From: JANXSS01 sp025356535
GTDB taxonomy: Bacteria; Pseudomonadota; Gammaproteobacteria; Burkholderiales; Burkholderiaceae_D
Assembly (NCBI GenBank): GCA_043762325.1
Contig: JAYUMU010000012.1
Span: 3,629-67,628, forward strand
Direction: 5' to 3'
Length of the DNA: 64,000 nucleotides
This document shows positions 54,145 through 63,918 of the stretch, one piece after another. A program made the translations under genes and the position numbers. The notes beneath the pieces are model-generated. The model saw only the letters and a program-made list of their open reading frames with translations, had not been told where the DNA came from and ran no database searches. Every line of letters starts with the position of its first letter. The stretch's first letter is position 1.

Positions 54145-55566
54145 TCAGAGCCAGTACTCGAAATTGCGCGCCGCCCATTCCTTGAGGTGGTGCGAAAATG
54201 GCCGATTGGCCCAGTCCTCCCTGTTCACCCGCGTCGAATTCTTCAGGTCTTCGGCAAAGGCGCCTTCCATCGTGGTTCCGAAATCGCTTCCCAGGATGAC
54301 CAGGTTCGCCTCGCTGTTGTGCAGAAAACTGCGCACGTCGAGGTTGGTCGAGCCAACCGTCGACCAGGCGCCGTCGATGACGGCTGTCTTTGCATGCAGC
54401 ACCGACGCCTTCAACTGGTAAATCTGCACGCCGGCTTCCAGCAACTCGGTATAGAACGAGCGGCCTGCCTGGAACACCAGGCCGGCGTCCGAAATGCTCG
54501 GGAAAATGATCTTGACGTCGACACCGCGCCGCGCCGCTGCCGTGACGGCTTCGAGCAACTGCACATCGGGCGCAAAATAGGCCGCAGTCAGGTGGATCGA
54601 TTGCCGGGCTTCCTGTATCGCCAGCAAATACGCCTTGTAGATCTCGAAGTCGCCGCCGGGTTTGCTGCCCAGTACCCGCACGAGCTTGTCGCCGACTTCC
54701 GGTAACGGCGGAAAATACTCGCGATCGGCAATCTCGCCTTCCTTCTGGCCGGCCCAGGCATCGAGAAACAGCAGCTGCATGGAAGCCACCGCCGGTCCTT
54801 CTATCTGGATATGCGTGTCGCGCCACCCGAGCTGGCCGGATGCCTGGCGCCCCGAGCTGCCGGAGCGAAACAACGAGCTGCGCACATAATCTTCGCTGAT
54901 GTTGACGCCGCCGGTGAAGGCGATCTTGCCGTCGACCACCAGGATCTTGCGGTGATCCCGATTGTTCAGGCGCCAGCTGCCGATACGACGCAGGGGATTG
55001 ACCGGATTGAACTCGATGATCTTGATGCCGGCCTGCCGCATGCGCTCGAAAAAGGCACGCGGCGTTTCGAGCGAGCCGATGCTGTCGTAGAGGATGTTGA
55101 CCTGGACGCCGGCACGCTGCTTTTCGATCAGCAGATCGGCGAACTGCAGGCCGAGTTCATCCTGGTCGAAGATGTAGGTCTCCAGGTTGATGTTGTCCTG
55201 CGCGCCCCGGATCGCCTGCAGCATGGCGCCGGTTGCCTGCGGGCCGTCGAACAGCAGGGTCGTGCGGTTGCCGGCGATCAGCGGACTGCCGGTTGCGGCT
55301 TCTTCCATCGCAGCCAGCTTGGCAACGTCGGTGCGCGTGCCGCGCACCCGGCGCGCGATCAGCGATTTCGCGCTGGCGGCCGACAGGTCGCCCTGCGCAT
55401 TCTCGACGGTCGGCGCGCGGCTGGTGGCCGTGCGCGTTGGCAGGCTGCGCACATCCGGCAGCGACGCACAGGCGCCGAGCGACAGGCACAGCAAGGCGCT
55501 GCAGAAAATGCGCGCGGAGGGAGCAGGTCGAGCGATTAGAAAGCGCAAGCGGCGGCGGAAATGCAT
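54145..55566 (-). CDS. phospholipase D family lipoprotein (cardiolipin synthase-like)
   Basis: A 473-residue lipoprotein. The leader has LSLGACASLP, a lipobox (L-G-A-C). Two HxKxxxxD motifs: HRKILVVDG (His205) and HAKTAVIDG (His391), each followed by GS or GG and N/E residues. It fits the ClsC/YmdC-like group that makes or remodels cardiolipin. ATG at 55564-55566 chosen because the signal begins there. Confidence 0.9.
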   Translation of the reverse strand: MHFRRRLRFLIARPAPSARIFCSALLCLSLGACASLPDVRSLPTRTATSRAPTVENAQGDLSAASAKSLIARRVRGTRTDVAKLAAMEEAATGSPLIAGNRTTLLFDGPQATGAMLQAIRGAQDNINLETYIFDQDELGLQFADLLIEKQRAGVQVNILYDSIGSLETPRAFFERMRQAGIKIIEFNPVNPLRRIGSWRLNNRDHRKILVVDGKIAFTGGVNISEDYVRSSLFRSGSSGRQASGQLGWRDTHIQIEGPAVASMQLLFLDAWAGQKEGEIADREYFPPLPEVGDKLVRVLGSKPGGDFEIYKAYLLAIQEARQSIHLTAAYFAPDVQLLEAVTAAARRGVDVKIIFPSISDAGLVFQAGRSFYTELLEAGVQIYQLKASVLHAKTAVIDGAWSTVGSTNLDVRSFLHNSEANLVILGSDFGTTMEGAFAEDLKNSTRVNREDWANRPFSHHLKEWAARNFEYWL

Positions 55567-55854
55567 TCTTACCCCTGATGAGCGTTGACCGGCGCGGCAA
55601 GCCCGCGCGGCGGATTGGAGCCCAGAGGGTAGCATCAGCGCAGACGTGCAGATGCTAGCTAAGTAACATATTTCCTCAGAACAACACAGTGGTATCGATT
55701 GCCCGCTTCACCATGCCGGGAACGGATTGGCAGATTCCAAATTCGTGTCGTCCACATGGCGGCGTTACTGCTGCGCACGGCAGCCGGTGCACGGCCTTCT
55801 TTCGACTGAAGCCGTGCACTGAAGCCGTGCGGCTGACGCCAGGGCAGGGCAGGC

Positions 55855-56832
55855 TTATTCTGCCTCGACCCCGCCCGGATTGACTACCAGGCCGCGATAG
55901 CGCAAGGTCGACTTGAGTTCCACGTGGCCGGCCCATTGCTGGACCACGTCGACCGGCTTGTCCTTTGCGAGCTGGCGCATCAGGAACGAGTTGCGCAGCA
56001 CCTGCGGGCCGAAGCCGCCGCGTGGGCGCAGGTTGCTGTCGGTATCCTTGAGGATCGCCTGCACCTTGCGATAGAGCGTGGCCGGCAGCATTTTTCCGCC
56101 CTTGCCGGAGACGAAAACCGTTTGCTCGCCGCGCAGCGGCAGCGTTGCGCGCAGATCAAGCCAGCGTTGCAGGGGCGCGCGCGCGAACGCGATGATCGGT
56201 GCGCGCCGCTCGGGCACCTTGCCGTGGGCGTCGATGATGATGTAGGGCGGATCGGTATCGAGAATCAGGTGCTGAAGCTGCAGCGAGATCGCCTCGGTTG
56301 CATACAGGCCCGAACCGATAATCAGGATCAGCATTGCCTGGTCGCGCACGTCGCGCCAGGTGGTCGCCGCCATGCCGAGCACGATGGCGACGAACTTGTC
56401 GTCCTCCTGGGCCGCCAGTGCGCCAGGGCTTTTGACCGGAGCAGGGCGGTAGTACTTGAACAACACGAGGCAGGGATTGCCGCCCCGTCGCACGCCAATG
56501 GCATGCAGGTGGTCGAAGGTCGCCGCCAGCAGCTTCAGGTAACGACGCCGGGTCGAATCCTTGGCGCTGCTGCCGTCCTTTGCCTGCAGGCCATCGAGGA
56601 AGCGTGCCAGCGCATCCGACTGGACACTGCGCAAATCCAGTTGCTGCCGCCCGAGAAAATCGATAAATCCATGCCACATCGCACAGTGCTGGCGCACCGA
56701 ATGGGCAGCATAGAGAAAACCCTCCGTATGAGGCGTGTTGCGCTGCCAGTTTTCGAAAGCCGCTGCCGGACTGCGCAGCCAGTGTTCGGCACCATCGATA
56801 CGGGGTAGTGCAATCAGGGAAAGTTGTTCCAT
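55855..56832 (-). CDS. tyrosine recombinase-like protein, degenerate active site
   Basis: A 325-residue integrase-fold protein with N-terminal SAM-like DNA-binding region and catalytic domain. The first Arg of the tetrad is Tyr177 (GSGLYATEA where GLRxSE is usual), the HxxR box reads QVLR (Gln277, Arg280), and AGHVELKSTLRYRG keeps His303 and Tyr312. The beta-hairpin Lys is present (SGKGGKM). Possible relic or a divergent XerC/D family; activity doubtful. No tRNA or attachment site nearby was found. Confidence 0.8.
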   Translation of the reverse strand: MEQLSLIALPRIDGAEHWLRSPAAAFENWQRNTPHTEGFLYAAHSVRQHCAMWHGFIDFLGRQQLDLRSVQSDALARFLDGLQAKDGSSAKDSTRRRYLKLLAATFDHLHAIGVRRGGNPCLVLFKYYRPAPVKSPGALAAQEDDKFVAIVLGMAATTWRDVRDQAMLILIIGSGLYATEAISLQLQHLILDTDPPYIIIDAHGKVPERRAPIIAFARAPLQRWLDLRATLPLRGEQTVFVSGKGGKMLPATLYRKVQAILKDTDSNLRPRGGFGPQVLRNSFLMRQLAKDKPVDVVQQWAGHVELKSTLRYRGLVVNPGGVEAE

Positions 56833-57264
56833 TCGATATCCATCAGGCAAACGGCAGGCTCATCCTGCCGCTATGCGTTGGACTCTCGATAAAGGGAAAT
56901 GTGCGAACTAAAAGAAAAAACAAGGTGATTACAGGGAATTGTCGCTCACTGCGCAAAATGAAATATACCGACACCGCGCCACATGCCAGCGCCAGGTTTG
57001 CAGCTCCAGTCGACGCATGCTTCGTATCCTGCAAAGGAGGCCGCACCGCAAAGTGCTCTTGTGCTCGTAAATTGCATCCAGCATATTTACTGCAGCAGAC
57101 ACCGGAATGCAGGCATGAGCAGAGGTTCTCACGGCCGCATTTCGTTTGCCTGCAATGTGGTTCGCACGTGCACGCATGATCCTCGCACCACTCTGTAGCC
57201 TGTACTCGGCAGTGCGGTGCATGCGGCGTTCGCATGCATGGCTGCGGCGGCTCGAAACGATGTC
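56833..57264. other. intergenic region, nothing recognised
   Basis: About 430 bp with short doubtful frames in both directions and a GCAATGTGGTTCG stretch (57155-57167 area) that also occurs in element B, too short to count. No RNA gene or clear promoter. Confidence 0.4.
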
Positions 57265-58440
57265 ATGAAAATACGGATCGGCGCAATCGGTGGACTCAGT
57301 GGAATTGGCAGAAGCCATGCGCTCGATGAACTTGACGCGTCCGACGCGCTTGCGCCGCCAGCCGAAGAGCCGGCACTTTCACCCGACGAAGCATTTGTCC
57401 TCGACGAACTGACCACGGTATCGGCCATCCATGCACTGGACCCGCCAGCCACATCCACCGGAGCGCAACGGGTCGAGGCAAAAACTGCCATAGTGCCGGT
57501 GTCGATGCTGGCGTACGGCGTCGGACCATTCGAGCGCATGTCGGGAATGGCTTCCAGCACCACCGTCGGCATTCAGGCAAAGCAGGGGGTTCCAGATGCC
57601 GGCCCGGAAGAAACGATTGCTAAAACCACCGGCTTTGGCCCCATCCGCCGTCACGGTGCCGGAACCCCTGCCGCTATAAGGAAAATTGTCGACGTAGCAC
57701 CGCCTGCCACGCCACCGCTCGATATCGGTCTGCTACGGCCAACGTTCGAGCCTGCTGCGCCCGCAACCGAAATCGTCGGTAGCGGTCACCCCGGCAATAC
57801 CGGTTCACAGTCGGATGAAGAACAGTCGCAGGCGCCCGACCAGATTGCATGGGCTGAAGAAGCCACAGTCCCGGACAAGGTCTTGCTCACGTCCTATCAG
57901 GCGCCGCTGTTCAACCGGCGGCTCGAAACCAATGGTGTCGACGATGCCTTGTTGCTGGCATCAACGGCCGCACTTCGGGAAGCGTTGACGCCCGGACATG
58001 TCGGCGTGCCGCCGGTGCAGGCTGTCGTGCCTGTTGTTGCGATGGCGCCGATCGTGCCGGAAAAGCCCGACGCTTCAGCGTCACTGGAAACGACAGTCGA
58101 CACCGACATGCCACAAGTGCGGCGCACCTGGCCGCATGTTGCCCAGTGGCGCCGCCTGACTGCGGCGTCCATGAAGCTCTTGCCAGAGCCCGCGGTCGCC
58201 GCCAGCGCAGCGACGCGGCGTAACCGGAACTGCCACCCGTGGCCACAGCCGCGGGCAAGGCATCGAACCAGTTTCATGATGAGCGGCCCGCGCAGCACTG
58301 GCGTGGCCGAGTGTGCTCCATGCTGGGTCAGGGCGGGCAGGCTGGCGCCGGGCACGACGCAACTGTCGTGCAACAAGCCTGCCCGCGAAGGCCAGAAAAA
58401 GCGCTGCATCCGCTCGGCTGCAGCGCACTTTTTCTTTTAA
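57265..58440 (+). CDS. orphan open reading frame, Pro/Ala/Thr-rich
   Basis: A long open frame (391 residues from ATG 57265) with no recognised domain. The first ~300 residues are acidic and Ala/Pro/Thr-rich (LDELDASDALAPPAEEPALS); the last ~90 are Arg-rich and look like another reading frame. The end runs through a terminator-like hairpin. It may be a real orphan that was frameshifted near 58190-58240, or a chance frame. No ribosome site of note. Confidence 0.35.
   Translation: MKIRIGAIGGLSGIGRSHALDELDASDALAPPAEEPALSPDEAFVLDELTTVSAIHALDPPATSTGAQRVEAKTAIVPVSMLAYGVGPFERMSGMASSTTVGIQAKQGVPDAGPEETIAKTTGFGPIRRHGAGTPAAIRKIVDVAPPATPPLDIGLLRPTFEPAAPATEIVGSGHPGNTGSQSDEEQSQAPDQIAWAEEATVPDKVLLTSYQAPLFNRRLETNGVDDALLLASTAALREALTPGHVGVPPVQAVVPVVAMAPIVPEKPDASASLETTVDTDMPQVRRTWPHVAQWRRLTAASMKLLPEPAVAASAATRRNRNCHPWPQPRARHRTSFMMSGPRSTGVAECAPCWVRAGRLAPGTTQLSCNKPAREGQKKRCIRSAAAHFFF
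58394..58436 (+). terminator. terminator-like hairpin
   Basis: GAAAAAGCGCTGCA pairs with TGCAGCGCACTTTTTC (one two-base bulge), followed by a T-rich tract. It overlaps the last codons of the orphan frame. Confidence 0.6.
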
Positions 58441-58454
58441 AAATTCCGGGAAAA

Positions 58455-58502
58455 GCGGACATTTCAACTTTGCCAAAAGAGGACATTACAACATTGCCAT
58501 TA
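58455..58502 (+). repeat. two 24-bp tandem units, insertion-sequence-end-like
   Basis: GCGGACATTTCAACTTTGCC with following AAAA, then GAGGACATTACAACATTGCC with following ATTA. Repeated short units containing GGACATT resemble transposase-binding repeats at the ends of IS21-type elements (from memory); no transposase gene is next to it. Confidence 0.5.
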
Positions 58503-58799
58503 CATGAAGTGTTCGTATAATGTATCTTATGTAAAATAATGAGCTGTGCTGGTACGCCCGCGTCAGCGATCTGTTCCACCGAACCGAGATCTCCCTTTTC
58601 AGGCTGCCAGCATCCCCCTGCTGCCGGATTACGACCCGCGCATTGAGCGCCGGACATCGGCGCCCTGCTGCACACCGGTCGGCAAATGAAAAACTGTCGC
58701 TGCCCCACGCAATTTCTTTCATCCATTCGTAAAGAATAGTTCCGCAAAACAATTTACGGGATACTATTATTGCCCAAGGTAAATTTTCAGGAGCGCGTC

Positions 58800-59669
58800 A
58801 TGGCCCGTCCGATTATGTTCGCGTTGTTGATGGTTGTGGCGTGCCAGGTCCAGGCGTTTTCACTGGGGTCCAAGCATGCCATTGTTGTCGATGCCGATTC
58901 CGGCGCCGTCCTGCTTGAAAAACATGCGACCGACATCGTACCGATTGCCTCGCTGACAAAATTGATGACTGCCATGGTTGTCCTCGATGCCCACCTTGAC
59001 ATGCAGGAACAAATTACGGTTGTCGATGCCGACGTCGATTATCTGAAGCACAGTTCGTCTCGGGTGCCTGTCGGCGCTTCATTTCCCCGTTCGACACTGC
59101 TGGAGCTGGCATTGATGTCGTCGGACAACCGGGCCGCTGCTGCCCTGGCCCGAACCTATCCTGGCGGCCTGCAACAATTTTTGCTCGCAGTGCGTGCCAA
59201 GGTAATGGCACTCGACCTGCGTCGTACCAATATCGAGGAGCCGACCGGACTGTCGCCGCACAATACCTCAACGGCGCAAGACTTGGCCAAGCTTGCACTG
59301 GCGGCTTCTCATTACAGCGACATCGCCCGTATCACGACGGTTGCTGGCGACACGATCGATGTCAACGGACAGCCAATCCAGTACAACAACACCAACCACC
59401 TCGTACGGGACCGCAACTGGAACATTCTTTTGTCCAAGACCGGGTTCACGCGAGAGGCCGGTCGCTGCATCGTCATGCGGATTCAAGCCGCTGGCCACAA
59501 TGCGATCCTGGTATTGCTCAATGCACGGGAGACGGTCAACCGTACGGCAGACGCCGTGACCGTTCAGCGCATGCTCCGCGGTGAGCCCCAGCTGGCGATG
59601 CAGGAAGCCAGTGCTCCCGCCAAGCGTCGTTCCAGCCGCGCGTCCCGCTCCCAGCGTCGCACGGCGTAA
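58800..59669 (+). CDS. pbpG: D-alanyl-D-alanine endopeptidase PbpG-like (PBP7)
   Basis: A 289-residue S11 family penicillin-binding protein with a signal peptide (residues 1-20). Active-site motifs SLTK, SDN and KTG are all present (ASLTKLM, MSSDNRA, SKTGFT). It cuts peptidoglycan cross-links. The C-terminus is Arg/Ser-rich and basic, likely for membrane or DNA-like contacts (unknown). AGGAG sits 6-10 bp before ATG 58800. Confidence 0.92.
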   Translation: MARPIMFALLMVVACQVQAFSLGSKHAIVVDADSGAVLLEKHATDIVPIASLTKLMTAMVVLDAHLDMQEQITVVDADVDYLKHSSSRVPVGASFPRSTLLELALMSSDNRAAAALARTYPGGLQQFLLAVRAKVMALDLRRTNIEEPTGLSPHNTSTAQDLAKLALAASHYSDIARITTVAGDTIDVNGQPIQYNNTNHLVRDRNWNILLSKTGFTREAGRCIVMRIQAAGHNAILVLLNARETVNRTADAVTVQRMLRGEPQLAMQEASAPAKRRSSRASRSQRRTA

Positions 59670-59814
59670 CGTCTTTCGCTCGGGATACTCGCGAGGACAA
59701 TGCCGTGCCGCACCTTGTTGTTGGTGGCGCCACGTAAGTCTTTGTAATAACCCAGCCGGCAGTCGCATGTCCCGGCTACTGTGACTCGGTTACCTCCTCT
59801 CATTCACATGAGTT

Positions 59815-59848
59815 GCCCCTGCGCCAGATACGGTCCAGGGGCTTTTTT
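59815..59848 (+). terminator. rho-independent terminator
   Basis: GCCCCTG (59815-59821) pairs with CAGGGGC (59836-59842) followed by T6. It is 146 bp downstream of pbpG. Confidence 0.85.
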
Positions 59849-59957
59849 ATGCCCGACCGGATGTCGTCGTGGTGCGGAAATGAAATAGTAAGGGTCGCGT
59901 GATTCGACGGCGCAATTAACGTGTGAACTCACGGTAATATGGCGGACCGAAGTTACC

Positions 59958-62900
59958 TTGCCGCGCCCGCCCTTGATCGATTCCGACGCCCACCCGACGC
60001 CTGCGCCATTGTCACAAGCAGCCACTTTTGCCCGTATTCCCGCACAGTCCTGTGCACATGACCCGGCGCTACGCGCCCGTCTGTTCGAGATTGCAAGCAG
60101 GATTACCCATAGCGGCGGCTGGATATTTGATCTGGTCAACAACACGTTGATCTGGTCGGATGCAATGTGCGCCCTGCATGAGTTGCCGCCCGGTTCAGCA
60201 CCGGCGCCGGCAGACGTCCTGCAATTCAATCCGCCCGAATTCCATGCAGTCATTCGCGAGCACCTGGCCGAATGCATCCGGCATGGCGCTTCGTTCGACC
60301 TGGAACTCCAGATCATTACCGCCTCGGGCCGTCGCCTGTGGGTACGATGCCTTGGCAATGCAGTGCGCAATTGCGCTGGACGTACCGTCCTGATCGAAGG
60401 CGCGTTGCAGGATATTTCAGAAAAAAAAGCCTGTGAAGAAACTATCCGGGCCAGCGAGCAGCGCTTCATCAGCGTGGCCCACGCGACCACCGATGCAGTC
60501 TGGGACTGGGAGGTTGCAACCGATACGATCTGGTGGAACAACCGGGTGGAAAACGTTTTTGGCTTTACGCCCGACGAAGCGGCCCGCAACAGCAAGGCAT
60601 GGTTGCAGCATGTGCATCCGCAGGACCGTGCCCGCGTACACGAAAAAATCGTCGCCGCCATCAAGGGCCGCTCCGACAACTGGTCCGATGAGTACCAGGC
60701 GGTGCGCCGTGACGGCAGCTATGCCACGGTTTCCGATCATGGATTGCTGATCCGTGACGACGCGGGACGGGTCACCCGCATCGTCGGCGGCATTACCGAC
60801 CTGTCGCAACGGCACCAGCTGGAACGTGATCTCGAGCGCCTCAACCGCGCCTTGCGCATGCTCACCGCCTGCAACGAACTGTTGATCCGGGCAACCGACG
60901 AGCACGATCTGCTCACTGCCGTCTGTGACCTGATCATCGCCGTCGGCGGCTACCGCATGGCCTATGTTGCGTTTGCTGGCCACGATGCCGCTTACAGCAT
61001 CGTGCCGGTCGCGCATTCAGGCGACGCCGAGTATCTTGGCGGCCTGAAGCTGAGCTGGTCCGAGGATGAACCGTTCGGGCGCGGCCCCGCGGGCCAGACG
61101 ATACGCAGCGGTATCCCGACCTTTATCAATGACATCATGGTCGACGAAGCTTTTGCACCCTGGCGCGAACATGCGACGCGCCACGGCTTGCGCGCCGTCA
61201 TCAACCTGCCGCTGAAGGACCACGAACACACCTTTGGTCTACTCGCGCTGTTTTCTGGCAAGGTGCTGGCAGTCGGCGAAGAAGAAATCGACCTGCTCCA
61301 GCAAATGGCCAACGACATAGCTTTTGGTATCGGCAACTTGCGTGCGCAGGCAGCGCAACGCAATGCCGATGCCCGCATCCGCGAGCAGGCATCATTGCTC
61401 GACAAGGCCCAGGATGCAATCCTGGTGTGCGGGCCGGATCAATCCGTACGCTTCTGGAACAAGGGCGCCGAAAGACTGTACGGCTTCACCGCCGCACAGG
61501 CCATCGGCCAGAGCATCCAGACACTGATCTATGCAACCAGCACCGATTTTCTTCAGGCAATCCGGCAGGTCTTGCGCGACGGCGAATGGAATGGCGAACT
61601 GGTACAGCGCCGCCGCGACGGCAGTTTTCTGACGGCCGAATGCCGCTGGACGCGCGTAATCGACGAACAGACGCAACATGCGTCGATTCTGTCGATACAC
61701 ACGGATGTCTCCCAGCGAAAGGCCGCAGCGCAGGAAATCGAGCAGCTGGCATTCTACGATCAGCTGACTGGCCTGCCGAACCGGCAACTGCTGGTCGAGC
61801 GGCTTGCGCAGTCGCATATCCAAAGCCAGCGCACCGGGCTGATCGGCGCCCTTCTCTTCATCGATCTGGACAATTTCAAGACATTGAACGATACGCTCGG
61901 CCATGCGCGGGGCGACCAGTTGCTTCAGGTCGTCAGCAGCAGGTTGCTCCACTGCGTACGAGAACAGGATACGGTGGCGCGTTTCGGTGGTGATGAATTC
62001 GTCCTCAGCCTGGTCGCCCTCGATGCCGACGTCGGTCGTGCGCGAAACAAGGCCTTGCTCGTTGGCGAAAAAATACTCGAAACGATGCGTCAGCCGATTC
62101 AGCTCTCCGACCCTGAACACCAGGGTAGCTGCAGCATTGGTATCGCAATGCGGGACAAGCACGATGACACGATCGACGAGTTGCTCAAGCGCGCCGATCT
62201 GGCCATGTATCGCGCAAAAGCAGCTGGGCGCAATACGCTTGAGGTTTTCGCGCCCGACATGCAGACAAAGATCAATGCCCGCGCAGAAAATGAGGTGGAT
62301 CTGCGACGCGCCGTCGTACAGCAGGAATTTTTATTGCATTACCAACCACAGCTTGGTGTCGACGGTCGCGTAACCGGTGCAGAAGCCCTGGTGCGCTGGC
62401 AGCATCCCCAGCGCGGTATCGTTTCACCGATGGAATTCATCTTTCTCGCCGAGGAAACCGGCCTGATTCATAAAATCGGCAAGTGGGTACTCGAAACGGC
62501 GTGCAATCAATCGGCACAATGGATGCGCAATGCGCACCGGTCGTTCATTGCTGGAATACAAACTCAAAATGCCGGATTGATGGTGTCGGTCAATGTCAGC
62601 GTTCAGCAATTCCGGCATCCGGAATTCGTTGCACAGGTGATGTCGGCTGTGGCGACGAGTGGTATTAACCCGCACTACCTGAAACTTGAACTTACGGAAA
62701 GCCTCCTGGTCGACGACTTTGAAGCAACGATTTCGAAAATGACTGCATTGAAGTCGATCGGTATCGCCTTTTCGCTGGATGATTTTGGCACGGGATACTC
62801 GTCACTTGCCTACCTCAAGCGTCTGCCGTTGGACGAGTTAAAGATCGACCAGTCTTTCGTGCGTGACGTGCTGACCGATCCGAACGATGCGGCGATTGCC

Positions 62901-63095
62901 AGAACGATCGTCGCGCTTGCACAAAGCCTAGGGTTGTCTGTCATTGCAGAAGGTGTCGAGACCGCAGCACAACGCGCTTTCCTTACCGAGCATGGCTGCA
63001 AGGCTTATCAGGGATATCTTTTCAGTCGCCCGCTGCCACCTTCAGCCTTCGAGCAATTCGTGCTGGAAAACACCGGAATCAACATCGCATCATGA
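59958..63095 (+). CDS. PAS/GAF sensor GGDEF-EAL c-di-GMP turnover protein
   Basis: A 1045-residue cytoplasmic protein with no membrane helix. It has an N-terminal PAS pair (about residues 45-300), a GAF-like domain (about 305-455), a third PAS, a GGDEF domain (GGDEF near residue 677) and an EAL domain (EALVRW near 809, DDFGTGYSSL, LKIDQSFV). RxxD (REQD) sits five residues before GGDEF, so the product-inhibition site is present. Both activities look intact. The TTG start at 59958 precedes a Pro-rich leader; an internal ATG is possible but would cut into the first PAS. Confidence 0.93.
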   Translation: MPRPPLIDSDAHPTPAPLSQAATFARIPAQSCAHDPALRARLFEIASRITHSGGWIFDLVNNTLIWSDAMCALHELPPGSAPAPADVLQFNPPEFHAVIREHLAECIRHGASFDLELQIITASGRRLWVRCLGNAVRNCAGRTVLIEGALQDISEKKACEETIRASEQRFISVAHATTDAVWDWEVATDTIWWNNRVENVFGFTPDEAARNSKAWLQHVHPQDRARVHEKIVAAIKGRSDNWSDEYQAVRRDGSYATVSDHGLLIRDDAGRVTRIVGGITDLSQRHQLERDLERLNRALRMLTACNELLIRATDEHDLLTAVCDLIIAVGGYRMAYVAFAGHDAAYSIVPVAHSGDAEYLGGLKLSWSEDEPFGRGPAGQTIRSGIPTFINDIMVDEAFAPWREHATRHGLRAVINLPLKDHEHTFGLLALFSGKVLAVGEEEIDLLQQMANDIAFGIGNLRAQAAQRNADARIREQASLLDKAQDAILVCGPDQSVRFWNKGAERLYGFTAAQAIGQSIQTLIYATSTDFLQAIRQVLRDGEWNGELVQRRRDGSFLTAECRWTRVIDEQTQHASILSIHTDVSQRKAAAQEIEQLAFYDQLTGLPNRQLLVERLAQSHIQSQRTGLIGALLFIDLDNFKTLNDTLGHARGDQLLQVVSSRLLHCVREQDTVARFGGDEFVLSLVALDADVGRARNKALLVGEKILETMRQPIQLSDPEHQGSCSIGIAMRDKHDDTIDELLKRADLAMYRAKAAGRNTLEVFAPDMQTKINARAENEVDLRRAVVQQEFLLHYQPQLGVDGRVTGAEALVRWQHPQRGIVSPMEFIFLAEETGLIHKIGKWVLETACNQSAQWMRNAHRSFIAGIQTQNAGLMVSVNVSVQQFRHPEFVAQVMSAVATSGINPHYLKLELTESLLVDDFEATISKMTALKSIGIAFSLDDFGTGYSSLAYLKRLPLDELKIDQSFVRDVLTDPNDAAIARTIVALAQSLGLSVIAEGVETAAQRAFLTEHGCKAYQGYLFSRPLPPSAFEQFVLENTGINIAS

Positions 63096-63111
63096 ACCTC
63101 GGACGTTGCTG

Positions 63112-63195
63112 ATGGAGTATCTTCTTGTCGGTGCCGAAGTCGTGGTGGCCTGCATCATCGGACTGGCAATTTATCTAGTTACGCGAAAACATTAA
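63112..63195 (+). CDS. candidate 27-residue single-helix membrane peptide
   Basis: MEYLLVGAEVVVACIIGLAI with the tail YLVTRKH is almost wholly hydrophobic with a basic end, as in small membrane proteins. It lies 16 bp after the GGDEF-EAL stop. Only a weak GGACG ribosome site is present, so this could be chance. Confidence 0.35.
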   Translation: MEYLLVGAEVVVACIIGLAIYLVTRKH

Positions 63196-63331
63196 GCGAT
63201 GCAGGCTGTGTCACAAACAAGCGCCTGACAGACACAAAACTGCGGCGGTCGACGCCGATGCCTGCCAGACAATTTCTGGGGACGGCAATTCGGCGCACCG
63301 CAAGTAAAGTCTGCGCATTGCTACCAAGAGG

Positions 63332-63901
63332 CTAGCTACGCGCAGATTTGCCGTGCGGCGAATCCTTCGATTTTCCGGTCATGGATCCGGCGCCAATGCC
63401 GGCTCCCATCGTTTCCATGAGTTCTGCCTTACGCGCAAACATCTGCTCACCAAGATCAATCAGGTCCATTTTTGCTTTTTTGACTTTTATAAACATTTCA
63501 CTTTCTTCTTCTTGTACGTGATGGTCGATGTATTCGCCGAGTACGGTTACCTTGGCATCGAACATTTCATCAGAAGGCGCCATGGCTTGAAGCTGCATGA
63601 TCAAGTCCTTCGCGCTAGCATGCTCGACCTCTGCTTCATTGATAAGGTCATCATCATCAATCCCCGCACGGGCGGCCGGATAAAAAATTTCCTCCTCGAT
63701 TTCTGTATGAACTGTCAATGCAAGACAGATCTGCTCCACAACGTCTTTCTTTTTTTCAACATCTTCAGAACCAACAAGTTTTTCGAAAGCCTTGAAAAGC
63801 TTTTTTACTTCCTTGTGATCTTCGGTCAACAGCGCAATAGCGTCGTTCAACGATTTTACTTCGGTACGACTGGTACCCGATGCTGTGGTTTTGGCAGTCA
63901 T
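63332..63901 (-). CDS. hemerythrin HHE domain protein
   Basis: A 189-residue protein with the iron-binding His/Glu set: EDHKEVKKLF, LALTVHTEIEEEIFYP, VEHASAKDLI, and YIDHHVQEEESEMF. Such proteins bind a di-iron site and sense or carry oxygen or nitric oxide. The last ~25 residues are Gly/Ser/Lys-rich. ATG 63899-63901. Confidence 0.9.
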   Translation of the reverse strand: MTAKTTASGTSRTEVKSLNDAIALLTEDHKEVKKLFKAFEKLVGSEDVEKKKDVVEQICLALTVHTEIEEEIFYPAARAGIDDDDLINEAEVEHASAKDLIMQLQAMAPSDEMFDAKVTVLGEYIDHHVQEEESEMFIKVKKAKMDLIDLGEQMFARKAELMETMGAGIGAGSMTGKSKDSPHGKSARS

Positions 63902-63918
63902 GATTGTTGGGAATCGCT

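Noticed and set aside
57140..57180. Possible third copy of the inverted-repeat element
   Set aside because: Only a 13-base match (GCAATGTGGTTCG) to copy B; no terminal repeats.
57129..57572. Minus-strand frame rich in Ser/Ala
   Set aside because: Antisense to the longer orphan frame and without any domain; low complexity arises from codon bias of the other strand.
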